Below, one piece after another: positions 12,201 through 23,895 of a DNA stretch of 64,000 nt (positions are counted from its first letter, which is position 1; each line of letters starts with the position of its first letter). Origin of the DNA: Amblyornis subalaris (taxonomy: Eukaryota > Chordata > Aves > Passeriformes > Ptilonorhynchidae); contig JACAXG010000241.1 of the NCBI GenBank assembly GCA_018881555.1, positions 129,277 to 193,276 of the forward strand. The letters are read 5' to 3'. The translations under genes and the position numbers were made by a program. The notes under the pieces are model-generated. The model was not told the origin of the DNA and searched no databases. It saw only the letters and a list, made by a program, of their open reading frames with translations.

Positions 12201-15200
12201 GTGGCCTGGGCCAGGGTTTGGGGTGGCTGTGCTCTCACAGGGGGTGGAGGGAAGACTCAAAGCACCCTGCCAGACAAACCCAGGGGAACTGCTGACACAA
12301 GGTGCTGTTTTCCGTCCTTTCTGGTGGGGCACAAGGCTCCAAGGACGCAATTCAGGTGATGCTTGNGGGGAACTACCAGCCAGCACTGCCTGCTCCTTTG
12401 GCTCCCAGCACTCTCAGATATATTCCTGGCTGTCACATCCTGCTTACCATGATAATACTGCAAATTTACCAGCTGCTGGTGCAGCACAGAGGCACGCTAG
12501 GGAAGGGACAGGTTTGTCCTGAGGGAGAGGAGAGAGCATCCACACAGAAGATTTACTGCAGGTCCCATGGAAATTTTTAGGAGGAATTTACAATGCAAGC
12601 CAAGGTTTTACTAAAATCTGAATTTTTATGGGGCCAGTTCTTATTACATTAAAAGTGACAAGCTTTCTAAATCTGTCTGTGCAGGTGCAGCATAAGGAGA
12701 AAAAACAGCTCAGTCACCAGTAAGTACATGACCATCTGCCCAAAGAAGTGATGGCAGGTCAAGTGTTGAGCACTGTTATAATTTAATCTACCAGAAGACA
12801 GACAGATCTAACACCTGCAGGTGTCAGAAAAGACGAGAAACTGCTTTCCAGAGGATCCAAGTACACTCTGTAGCTCTTCCCGCTCTACCTAAATTGAGGT
12901 TGAGACACTGTTCTAAAGACAAATACAAGTCCAATACTTTAACATAATTAAAATAAACGTCCAGATTGACAACAGTAGTCTGCTTGCAGGCAGCAGACAC
13001 TTCCCTGACTTGCTTCCTTGAATTGATACAATTTATTTATGGACCATTCCATTGCTCGCAACCAAAATCCATTCTCAAAAAGAGAAATTCAGCAGAAAGC
13101 AAGCCAAGATATAAGCTTGACCACGAAAATTTTCACTGGAGATGGAGACGAACCTTCTCCAGTTTTATGGGCTGCCCATTTTTGGACCTCTTTGGACCTT
13201 ACTCAACCTGATGAGGACTAAAACTTCAGCAGGGATTAGAAAGGCGTGGATGAAGAAGCCACTTCAGTTAAATGAATGTTCCCAGACAAGAGGAACAATC
13301 AGTACAAGTGNTACTGGTCACATGTTGCTTCATTGAAAATAAAAACTACTTAAAGCACCGTGTCTGTATCGGGGGGTACCTGTGCCCACATAAAGAACTT
13401 AACTGCATCCATGGTTTTACACCATTTCTGCCTCATTCCTGGTTAAACCTATATTCTTAATTGTTGCTTGACCTCTTGGAGAGGAAGACAACAAAAAAAA
13501 TCAAAAATCAAATACCTCAACACATCTCCATCAATAGCTAAAAATTTTATTTTTTTTTGCATAGCTACTGCAAAAGCCTAGACTGCAAAATGCCTCCAGA
13601 AGAGTGTCCAGCAGTTTTTTTCTATGAAATTGATTGAGCAAAATGAAAGACATAGAAAGGAATAGAAAACATTCATGTTAATTTGCTAATTTCCTGTAAA
13701 GTATTTATCTCAATGGAGAATATTGCACCAGAGTCANACCTAGCCTGCCTGTTGAGAAAGTCCTGGGATGGGGCTGCTGCATGGATGAACAAGTGAAATT
13801 TCATCGGTTAGGGGAAATAAAAAAGAAAGTCCAAATGACTGTATCCAGCTCATATTGGTGCCATTCTGCACATGCCAAGTTTTTATTTCTCATCTTTCAT
13901 AACAAAAGAATATAAAAACCTTGATGAGATTTTCAGACAAGACATCAATAAAAACACACATCAAAACAATGAGAAAGAATAACAAAAGGCTAGAATAAGT
14001 TAAATTCCTGTGACAATTTTAAAAAGCAATTCTGCCTTAATAGCAAGAAGATGACTCTAAAGTAGCACGGAGCACTGTGTTCTTTCTTTCAAAGTGCTTT
14101 GCACTGCTCAGATGATGACACTTTCCTCCCTCGTCTGGCTTCCAGTCTTTATTGTCCAACATTAAAAGTATAATGAAAAAAAATAAAAATAAGCTAGATA
14201 AAAAGCCAGATATAAAGTATGGATAACCTCAGACAAAATCAGAAATGAAATTAAGAGGAAATTTATGTGTGTGGAGCAAATCCAGCTTTCAATATGACAA
14301 TCAAAAGCTCTGACTCAAAATTTTTTGGAAGAGGGCGATGCAAATAGAGGTTTAATAGATTTAATCACTGCTGAGAAAGGGTGTGTAGCATCACTCCCTC
14401 GTCTTGACAGGTATCATCNCCCTCTCCAGTCCTGAGCTCTTGTGCTGATTTCAGCCCTTTAGCCTTTGACTCTCACTTGACCAGAAGCCACCAGTTTTCC
14501 ACCAGTGCAGGCCAAAGCTATGTAGGTTCCTAATGCTATTTCCAAACGTGATCAAGCAGAGAATCATCACAGGGTGCCGTATTTTCAGTGGCTCTGAAAA
14601 ATCCTGCACGTTAACATTTGGCTGCCTCAAGATATTTTACAACCAGGGACCCATTTCCAACGAGATACAGAGAGTATCTCTTTAGTATTCCCCCCCTCCT
14701 GTCACTCTAAGCACAATTTAAACCTTGAGTCGCAGAAAAGAAGCTGTTATATGGATTCAGGGCACAGCATACAGAGCTTTCTTTCCCAACAGCAACACAG
14801 ATACAATTTAATCCCATTTGTCACATCAGGTAAACAGGCAGTTGTTCATGTGGAGAAAATTCAGTAGTAGGACACTCAATATCTGAAATAAAGTTTTCTA
14901 TGTATCTAATAATCTGGAAAGAGGGTGAATAATGATGTAGCAGGTTTTTGGATTTCACAGAATTATTTAGGCTAGCTGAGGTTACAAGAAAGCTTGGAGA
15001 CTTCAAAAAAAGAATAAATGCTGCTGGGTGAGCACACAGTGTAGCAGCCTATGGATTTTACTGATGGCAAAAGATAACAAACTAACACATCCTGTTGGGT
15101 ATAAATTTCACTGCACACGTCCCAGGTACAAGGTGTCACTGGAGAGAAAAAAAATAATCCCATCTCAGAATTTATGACATAGATAGTGCAAGCAGCGTAG

Positions 15201-15655
15201 GAGTCTCCATTCACTCACACCCCAGCAGAAGAATAAAATGTAGTGGTTACTTAGCACAAACAGAAACATTACACATTTAAAACTAACAGGAATAAATAAT
15301 AATTTCTGAAAGTAACGCAACTGTCAGCTGGAACTTGGTGTAATCAAGATGCATTTAACCCATGCCTCGGTANGATCTTTAAAATGCCTGATCATTTCTA
15401 GATACCTGAATGTCACATCCAAGCGCCAAACCGCCCTGCCTCCCCCCTCTGCAGGGAAATCAACACCCAGGTCTGCCCAAGCGCTCAGCACATCTCTGTC
15501 ACCACACGATAATGATGGTAATTATCAATAATAACAAGAATGTGGTTGTAAAGCCGCTCTGGCAGCTGGGGCTGATGAATGGTGCATCCGATGCCAGCCT
15601 CCCTGGAGGCTGCGTCAGCCCAGCACTACCCAGGGAAGAGGGAGCCTGCGCTTGG
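6290..15655. other. Non-coding sequence, inferred intron
   Basis: About 9.4 kb without a recognisable exon or named repeat. The stretches at 9.8-11.3 and 11.7-12.6 kb are less AT-rich and carry longer chance open frames on both strands (the longest is 10504-11232, minus). None shows a known domain. I looked for the TM3-TM4 exon of the receptor (LDVLFSTASIMHLC-like) in reverse complement and did not find it. Confidence -1.
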
Positions 15656-15706
15656 AGCCGCAGGCGGGTCCTGGGGCCGCCCATTGGCCACNCTCCGGCA
15701 ACTTGT
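15656..15706 (-). promoter_or_regulatory. Possible CCAAT + GC-box patch
   Basis: On the minus strand the sequence reads GGCCAATGGGCGGCC, an NF-Y CCAAT box directly followed by a GGGCGG Sp1-type box. About five CpGs fall within 50 bp in an otherwise CpG-poor intron. It has the sense orientation relative to the receptor but lies about 3 kb inside the intron. It could be an internal promoter, an enhancer or chance; no TATA box or exon is evident. Confidence -1.
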
Positions 15707-15951
15707 TGGCAGCTGTGAACCTCCTGCAGCAGAGCCAAGAAAGTTTAATATCTTCTNTAATGTCCACTCAGGTCACCTGGTGAGATTCTCCTGCACTCCT
15801 TCGCTAATCCCAGCAGAGGAAGAGCAGCCNTCCCTTTCCTGCTCATGAACACTGGACACGATGTAACCCCACTGCTGCTTGTCCCTAAAGGGCTCAGAGG
15901 GGAGGAGACAATCCCCATCTGTTGTCAGAAGCTCCATTATGTATAAGATAC

Positions 15952-16090
15952 CTGGTGTCCTGTCACACCAGTATTTTTAATTAATCAGACATTTCTCCAT
16001 GGAGATTAAACACTGTGTACATTTCTCGTTTACACTCCCCAATACATGCTTATTAATTAGCATACTAATTTGCTAAGTTCTTTAGGAACT
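15952..16090. promoter_or_regulatory. Dyad-rich, homeobox-site-rich AT tract (candidate conserved element)
   Basis: Several short inverted repeats are packed together: CTGGTGT/ACACCAG (15952-15971), the 12-bp palindrome TCTCCATGGAGA (15994-16005) and AGTTC/GAACT (16076-16090). Homeodomain-type cores include TTAATTAAT near 15978 and TTATTAATTAGC near 16050. The composition resembles conserved vertebrate non-coding elements, but conservation cannot be judged from one sequence. Confidence -1.
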
Positions 16091-18648
16091 GTATGCCAGG
16101 GAAAATGTTCTCAGTTGTCAAATGCAACTCACCATTTACCATAAGACACTCAAGAAAGACTAATTGATAAATATATCTGAGCCCTGATTAATTGGTGAAA
16201 AATCCATCATGCTGCATCCTGCTGTCTCTTCCTTTATAATAAGATTCTTGAATTAACTTACAACTTCATTTTTCCTTCTTTTAATTAAGAAAACCACCAA
16301 AACCTAGAAATATTTGTGGAGGGTGTCTATTCAATTTTCTGGTTATGCTTGAAGTGAAATCTACTTCATCTACCTTATTAGCTGAAAAGTAAGGAAATGA
16401 GCCTACTCTGTCAACTAGAATTTATCACTGGGGCTGAGAGAGCTGATGTGGAAACTTAAAAGTAACTTCTTCACTCTTCCATTTATTATATGTATTTTTT
16501 AAGGTTCGTTTCTGATTACATAAATTAAAAGTCCCTTCTACAAATCTGGAAGAGTCGTGCTGCACACACTTCTCAGCACAGCACGTGGCAGCTTTTGAAA
16601 CAGCCCAGTGAAAGAATCTGTAGACTATATAGAATATACAAGGTAAAATAAACAGAGTAAAAATGACCAAACACTCACAGTTTTGTTTCCAAGCAGTAAC
16701 ACTCTCCCTGCTCAGTCCATAGCCATGCACCCCAGTTACTCTCACGAGAATTCTGCTGATGTATGAATACTTTTTCTCTTCTAACTTCCACAATTTGTAG
16801 TTTAAATAACACAAAAAAAATTATTTCACTGGGGTCCTACTCAAATCAATCCACAGGTTCCTCTGAGGCTGAGTTTTCCCCAAATGGAACTTTTCCTCCA
16901 ACTCTCACAAAGCCTGAAGGCAACACATCTGCTTTGGTCCAGGCCAGGGGAGCAGCGCCAGCACCAGCACTGCCCCAGCAGCCTCCTCCTTTCTCAAAGC
17001 ATTGCCACAAATTTTCCGTGTCTATTCTGAAATTATAATTTTTGCCAAAAAATCTACTTAATACTGTTTGTCTGTGGAGAAGTGTTTGGGCTATCAACAG
17101 CAAATACTGGTTCTCTGGCAGAAAAGGGGGATAATTACAATGCTTCTCCAAATCAGTGATATTTCCTTGCTGCTACAAGTGTGGTATGCTTTACACCTTT
17201 AAACCACCTTAAGTGATCATTTTCTAGGCTGAACAGAAAATCCATTTCTATTAGTTTCCAAAGACCTTGAAAGTATGTATGTAGGGAGACCACTTCCATA
17301 AATTCACCTTTTTAGAGTCACTGGGTAACACAGAATTTATGCAAGTGCAGGTCAGTCACATAATTCAGTATTTATATGCTCCCTTTCAAGCTGCAGGGAG
17401 CTGGAGTAAAATGCTAAAAATAAAATACACATGTTGCAATACACACAAGATTTAGAGATGGAACTATTCTGACAGTACAAAATAAAAGGCTTTGTGCATA
17501 AGATCCCCACAGCTAGGTCTGCACCTAAATCACATATTGATTTAACTCACTGTAGACAAGTTATATAAGCTTTGGAATGATGTATGCTTGATCAATGTGT
17601 TTTAGAAATTAATCTCTGCCAGACTTAATCATTCAGGCAAGTGAAGAAGTCAGATAAATATCCCTGTATTTTACTTTATAGGACAGTAAACCAATTTCTA
17701 ATCAAATTTGTAAGTAAACAGCATTATTTTTTTCCAAGAAATACCAATATTAAAATACCTTTCCAGGAAAATCTGAAAACATACTTCAAAAATTAATAAG
17801 TGTTATCTATGAAATACACACATTATAAAACTGATACGTGAGTACACGAACATGATGATCAGAGATAGGAGAATGAAATAGCCCTTTGAAAAAAGGGATT
17901 TGGAGTCTCAGCCGGATGAGAGTTAGATGTATTTGATATTTTGCTTCTTTGAAGTGCTAACAGTGATTCCACACTCAAGTGCAGGAGCAATGCCCCACTT
18001 CATTGCAAACACGCTGACCCTGATATGGGGAGAAATAAATGCTTACAGAGAGGCCTCTGGGTGGTTTAAAGCAGAGAGCATCTTCTCAGGTAAGAGATAG
18101 GGAAACTGAGTCATGGAAAGGCAAAATGACCCCCAGAAAGGCACAAGGCAGGCTGAGGTACAAATGCCAAGATTGAAGGCTTTTATTTGAATGCCAAATC
18201 TACTAGGGCAAACATCCTTTCTTATNCACATCATTGCTCAAATCCCACTGATCATAGCAGTGGGAGCTCAGGGACTGATTCTGACCAGGCTAAGAGCTGG
18301 GTCAGTCATGAACACCCTCTCCTCAGCTTTTCTGTGAGCTCTTGTGTCCTGGCTCAGTTTTGGGGCAGTCCAACCAAAAGGTAAGAAGCTGACTTGCTGT
18401 CACAGATTCTCCTGGTGGGCTCAGCAATAAAACCCCCACAGTGTGACATTATTCACGGGTCATTCCTGGCAGTGTGAAAACAAGCTCTGCTCCCAGCAGA
18501 GAGTGAACCTCAGCACAGACCCGTGACCAAGGGCACACTGACGCTCCCCAAGCTACCAGCACGGGAAAAGTCAGGCACAAGGGATTGCTGCAGCCTCGGG
18601 GGACTCCCTGCAAGAGCAAATATTCCAACGAGGAGGGGAGGCACTTAC
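16091..18648. other. Proximal part of intron 1 (inferred), non-coding
   Basis: Sequence immediately downstream, in gene orientation, of the receptor donor site. It is AT-rich, and I saw no exon or named repeat. Confidence -1.
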
Positions 18649-18649
18649 C
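18643..18649 (-). other. 5' splice site (donor) of the HTR2-family exon
   Basis: On the minus strand the exon reads TAC-G followed by GTAAGTGCC. G|GTAAGT is close to the ideal vertebrate donor. Reading past it gives KCLPSS, which is unlike any 5-HT2 receptor, so the open frame continuing to 18449 is intron read-through and not protein. Confidence -1.
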
Positions 18650-19033
18650 GTACAGAACTGCAATGAGCGACACGGGCATGACCAGGATACCCACCAGCAT
18701 GTCTGCTACCGCCAACGACATCAGGAAGAAGTTCGTGGCATTCTGCAACTTCTTCTCCAAGGACACGGCCATAATTACCAGTATGTTCCCCCCAATGGTC
18801 AGCAGGATGACAACCAAGATCAGGAGGGCTGGCCAATTCTTCTCCCTCACGGACATCCGAGAGACTTCGCCCTTCTCAGAGGCGTTGAGAGGATCAGACG
18901 TAGGCAAACTCTGGTTCAGAGTCAAATTGCTGCTTAAGGACCAAGCCATGAGACCACCATGCAAGCTAAAATCCAGCGTGACAGACACTGTCGTTAAGCT
19001 GAGCAATATTCCAGTGCTACTTAAAGTGCTCAT
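18649..19033 (-). CDS. Serotonin type-2 receptor (HTR2 family), first coding exon only (partial gene)
   Basis: First coding exon of a Gq-coupled 5-HT2-type serotonin receptor of the plasma membrane, 128 codons plus one base. Residues 1-65 form an extracellular N-terminus with N-glycosylation sequons at N36 (NLT), N40 (NQS) and N50 (NAS). TM1 spans about 67-91 with the class-A GGN motif (N83, position 1.50). Intracellular loop 1 is [11 protein letters not shown], a 5-HT2 signature. TM2 spans about 104-127 with LAVAD (D111, position 2.50, the sodium-site aspartate). The exon ends in the codon after LY with G|GTAAGT, phase 1, where HTR2A and HTR2C are also interrupted. The start is the first ATG after an in-frame TGA about 33 bases upstream, with A at -3. 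The N-terminus does not resemble 5-HT2A, 2B or 2C as I remember them, while the membrane part mixes their residues. Family is certain; paralogue is not. The later exons lie outside the window or were not recognised. Confidence -1.
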
Positions 19034-19069
19034 TNTCTGGGGCTGGTTTCTCTGTCTCTTAACCGTGCC
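19028..19069 (-). other. Translation start context of the HTR2-family exon
   Basis: The ATG at 19033-19031 has A at -3 and an ambiguous base (n at 19035) at -2. Upstream codons stay open for about 11 triplets and then meet an in-frame TGA near 19067-19069, so initiation cannot lie further upstream in this exon. A second in-frame ATG (residue 29, MAWSL) would still keep all three glycosylation sites. I saw no convincing acceptor that would fix the 5' end of the exon, so the 5' UTR length is unknown. Confidence -1.
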
Positions 19070-22000
19070 TCAGAGACGATCCCTTTTCCACGTTCCAGGT
19101 CCAAGGCAGATGCCGAGCATCACAAAACCTGAGCCAGAAAATCATTTGATCTTCCATAGTGAAATGAAGCTCACAGAAGTTAGCGTGGAGCTCTTCTGGT
19201 TTCCTTGGGTGTGGAAGATGATGACCATTGACCAGCAACCTCGAGGGAAAGGAGACTTTGCAATCTCCAGCTGGTTCCCGAGTTCACCATTCTGGAAGTA
19301 AAGAAAAAGGATATTCTTCACTGAAATCACAGTATACACAACACCTTTGTTATTCCCCATGACANTGTTATTCTTTCCCTTCCTGCTGGCTAGGATGTTC
19401 TCCAGACTGCAAGCAATTTATCTGAAGGGTACAGGCTATGCCTACAATTATGGCGGAGAGAGGGAGAGAATCACATCAGTGTGCTCTGGCTGGTTAAAAG
19501 CTGATTATCACTAATTAAATNTTTTGTGAAACCTGCAAAAGCAAGTCTGAAGAGCAAAATATGTTTCCATTGATATCCACTTCACAGATACTCTGCTGCT
19601 GTGTAAAATAGTAATTGCAAGAAATTCCAACCAATCCAAAAAGCGCAGACAAACACGGGTAATCCATCGCCTTAAATGGAAGGGTGTGGATATATTTTGC
19701 ATATTCTGAGGTAAAATGAAGGTGTTGTGAAAACCCTCAGATCTTAATGATTAGCTCTCCTACAATAACAAATAGAGTTTGGTTTTTATTGGGATATGAA
19801 TGGTGGGTAAGATGCAATACATATTATTCAACATTACATGATACTTCTGAAACAAACAGACAACAAAGAGTTCAGAGAAAAGGAAGGACAAACTTTCATA
19901 AAAGATGAGCACTTATTTCTGCTCTTCATCTGTTTTTGTGCCACTGTGCTCCCTGCTGATCACGAGCACACAGCCAGGCCAGCAAGCTTGATCCCACCAG
20001 CCTGCTGCCCAGGACTGCTGCCCCAATCCCTCACCACACACAGTCAGGGCACAGATTTCCTCAGGGTATCTCACATGATTTATGCCTCCTCACAAAGTAG
20101 CTGACAGTGAGGGCAAGACTGATTACACCTCCTGACTGTAACACAGGCCAGAGAACCTCACGTTGCTGCCTCTGAGGTCCTTTAGCCTCATGCACGGAGC
20201 TAATTTGATAAATTAAATGTACTCTTGACTTCAGGCACATTTTTACACCCACTGGAGCTAAGGGCATGTATTCCCAATCCTGGTTAAATCATGCCCTCAG
20301 GAACTCAATAATTTTGACTGCCAGTCCTGTACAAGTGATGAAAACCAGCAGCTCTGCTTTGCATTTCCATCAGTCAAGATCCCAACCACATGCAGCATAG
20401 GGCTGAAAGCACAGAAGGAAAGCACTTACAAGAGCAGNGGTATGGCAGTCGAGCAGTTAAGTAGAATAAAATCAATAGCAGGCAACTTGTTTTGAGCACA
20501 TCCTCAACTTTATGCGTAGTCCATGGGAAAAGAGCTGTTCTATCACTGCAAAATAAATAACTAAATAAAAGCCAGATTTTAGCCCTTGGTTACACTGTGG
20601 TACACATCTGACACAGCAATTTGCTATCCAGGGATCAAAAGCTAGATGTAATTCATGGGATTACATTAGACTTTATGTAAAATAGGAAGTGTTCAGAGTC
20701 TCATAATAAAATGTTTAACATTCATGAAGGTTTTGAAATCTTGCTAATGGGCTTTGTGCACAAAAATATTTCTTAAATGAGCACTGCATACAACGAACCC
20801 AGATTTGCTTCTGCATCGTATTTAATTACTCCCAGAGGGTCTCTAAACCTCATATTTAAGAAGCTGTTTTGCGTGATGGGCACAGAAAATAATTTTGCAG
20901 CTGCACATGCAGATGAATGAGCGAGTGGCCACTGGACCGTTTATTTTTTCCAACTTAGCTGGTCTCAAAAAAAAAAAAAACAAACCAAAAAACCCCTAAA
21001 AAGTTTCTAAATACTTCAGAATATTTTTTTCCAAAACACAGCTTTCACTTTAAAGCTGTGATGACAATTTTTCCGAATCCCCTTTCCACAGTGGGGGACA
21101 CACCAGGTAGCTTTATGGCTCTTCAGATTTGCTGTGCAGGACACCTCTGTGTAAGCTGGGGGAATTTGTGGGTCTCCAGAAACTCTCTTTGACTCTGTGA
21201 CTTTTGAGCAGGACAAGCAGAAAGTTCATGCCCAGACATGAGGACACAGTCAGAGAGCAGGCTGCCCAGTCTTGGTGTTATTTCTTCCCAGGCGTGAGCT
21301 CCTGGAGGTTTTGGAGGAGGTGATTCCACCTCAGCTCTTACCACAGATGTGGATGAGCTTGGTGTTCCTGGCCTGTGCCAATTGGGGTTGCCAAAGGAAC
21401 ATGGGCAGGGCATGCCTTGGCTCTAGATCATGAAAACAAACNAGCCCCAAACAAAACCACACCACAAAAAACAACTGCAAGAGAAGGTTTCTGAATTAAA
21501 AGTGTCTATTTTTACAGCTGCTCAGGACTGAATTCTGANATGGTGAGTAGAGTCATTCTCTCTTGCGTTTTGCATACTCATTTTGAAAAATCATATGTGG
21601 GAATTTGGCTACANGAATGCCCAAGATTGGGCTCCACCTTAAGAATTAACTGTTCTATTGCTTTGTTAATACTCTTGTTCTTATTATTTTACACAGATCC
21701 TGGCTTGAAGTCATCAGTTTTCCTTTTCTGCATCCCTCAGTCTCCACAAGGTAAAACTTTATGACTAATTCCTTCAGCTACAGTCTTCTAAGCACACCAC
21801 TGTACCAGAAAAATAATTCACATTTTATTCATGAATTCTGCATTTATTTAAGAACCATCTCCATAATTTTAAATTGAAATGTGTGCCTCTCACTGATTTT
21901 TTTCCAATAGCGAATGTCAAAGTACACGTACTGAATTTTGTGGTCAGTCATCAATTCCAGTTCAATCTACTACTGACAGTCCTTAAAATTATAATTTAAA

Positions 22001-23734
22001 CATTCAGCAAAACCAAGTTCTTCTCTATACTACTCTTGCTTTTTGNTAAAGGGAAATAATGAGTTCTTTTGGCACATCCTTTTCCTTCAGTCTTTGAGTC
22101 CAGTTTAGAATAAACTGAAGGTAGAATAACATTTTTGTCTATCAAGAAACACATGAATTATTGAAAGCAGAGTTTGGTATGCTGAGGTTTTTGGATATTC
22201 CAGAAGGGTAAGTTGAAGGGAAAGAAAAGCTATGATGGTTAATAAGTCTGTACTGGTGGGGCACTGGGGGCTCACATGCCTTTGGGNGTATTTACCACCA
22301 TTACACTTCTTAAAAGGAAAAAAACTAAACATTTCCTGGAATAAACACAATTATTTTTTTCCTTTGATTAAATGCATTCATCTTTAGTTGTTTTACCCTT
22401 CGAAGCTCAGAACACTTTTTCCTGGAGAAAAGCAGCTTCCTGCTGAGAACTTGAGACGTTCCCCGGCCCCCAGCCAGGATCCTGCCTCTGCTGGACAGAC
22501 TGCAGAGCTCCTGTGCTCTTGCAAATCGTTTCATAAATCTCTGGGACTCACACCCTGGATGTTAACAACCTGCATTTNAAATTGGGTGAGAAATCAAGGA
22601 TTGTCAGTTTAGCCCGAAAAAAGAACCTGAGTCTCAGGCAGACATGGGGAGTCTTGCTGTAAAAATACCCCAAAAGTACTTAATGATCAAAAGTGATGAC
22701 TTTCAGCAATTCTCTCCCCACAAGAAAAACAAGCAACATCCAGTGGGATCACAGGTACAAAGGCCATATGAGAGAGAGATCTTTTTCTTCCCAAACTATT
22801 GGCAGTGTCCACCTCTCCAAGTCACATTCACATCTCATCAATAACCAGATGAAAGTCAACAAGTTGCTAAAGAACAAACACTTTTAAATCAAAAGTTTTT
22901 CCTCCAGCCTTGACTTTGATGATAGACCTACATCAGGGAAAAAATAAATCTGAAGTCAACTAAACTGAACTGCAAGTACCGCAATTTTTGACAGGAAAAC
23001 AGTTGCAGATAGTTCACAACAATCTGAGCCAGATAGTCAGATGACATAAATTTTTATAGCTCTATGAAGCCCTTTTCAAAATGGCAAATAATTTTAAATT
23101 ATAGAACAGAATACAGAGTTTATGCTCAAGAAGGGAGATTTAAGGTTTCATTCTTCACTCTCAACCCTGCACTTCCTGCTCTTTTCATCCTTACTATTTT
23201 TTTTTTAATCCATTGCCAAATTAGTTTTCATTTTTCTTTGGAACAGAAGGTTGCTTTAAAGCACAGATTTTCATGGCAAACTTGCAAAGGCCACTTTCAT
23301 TTTAGTGACTGAATAAAATTGTATTTTTATATTAACAGAATTCTGTATTTTGGGCACTTGGAGCTCATCTTTCTCCTTTTTGTAGCAGCACTGGGAAACA
23401 TCCCTATTTCTGTGCAGTTCTATTTTTAAACAGTGTGTGAGAATGCAGCAAGTCCAATGGAGAGGACCAGGGTGATGTGGGCAGAAGCACATTAAATACT
23501 GGGTTTGGTTCAGCATCAGGTTTTGTTCAGCCCAGAGAAGAAGCATTGAACAGGGATGGATTTTGTGCCTACAGCTCCCTATTGGTACTTACAGAGGGAG
23601 ACTTCCAAAAGCTGCACAGCAAAACAAGAAGCAATGGTAACAGTGATAGATCTAAGGAAATCATGTATAAAGGAGGAAAAAAATAGATAAAACAAATCAC
23701 AGGGTAGGTGTTCAGACAAGGTAAGTGGATCCCA
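19034..23734. other. 5' flank or 5' UTR/intron of the HTR2-family gene, nothing else recognised
   Basis: This lies upstream of the receptor start codon on the minus strand. The first few hundred bases may include 5' UTR, but no TATA box, CpG island or clear splice acceptor marks it. The long plus-strand open frame across 18585-19301 is antisense to the receptor exon and is not a separate gene. Confidence -1.
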
Positions 23735-23895
23735 TAGACTGTGGGATCCCCATCCCTGCAGATGCTCAGAACACAGCTGGGATCTACCCGCCAACACCCG
23801 ACGTACCTTGGAAGTTAGTTCTGCCTTGAGCACCTTGGGTTTGGACTAGAGACCTTCAAGAGGTCCCTTCCAGCTTAAATTATTCCATAATTGGA
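23735..23895 (+). mobile_element. CR1 LINE, short 3' tail
   Basis: It shows the CR1 3' signature: CATCCCTGCAGATGCTCA, then CTTGAGC, TTTGGACTAGA, and AGAGGTCCCTTCCAGCTTAA with the TTATTCCATAATT end. It is strongly 5'-truncated and is the TTGGACTAGA-type tail found in many CR1 subfamilies. The left boundary is approximate. Confidence -1.

Noticed and set aside
11774..12295. 173-codon plus-strand frame, overlapped by frames on both strands
   Set aside because: It sits in a GC-richer patch where stops are rare in all frames, and it has no recognisable domain.
18449..18648. Continuation of the receptor reading frame past the donor
   Set aside because: The residues after LYG (KCLPSS...) do not resemble any 5-HT2 receptor, and a strong GTAAGT donor precedes them. 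It is intron read-through.
18585..19301. 238-codon plus-strand open frame
   Set aside because: It is antisense to the conserved HTR2 exon and has no similarity of its own; it is a shadow frame.
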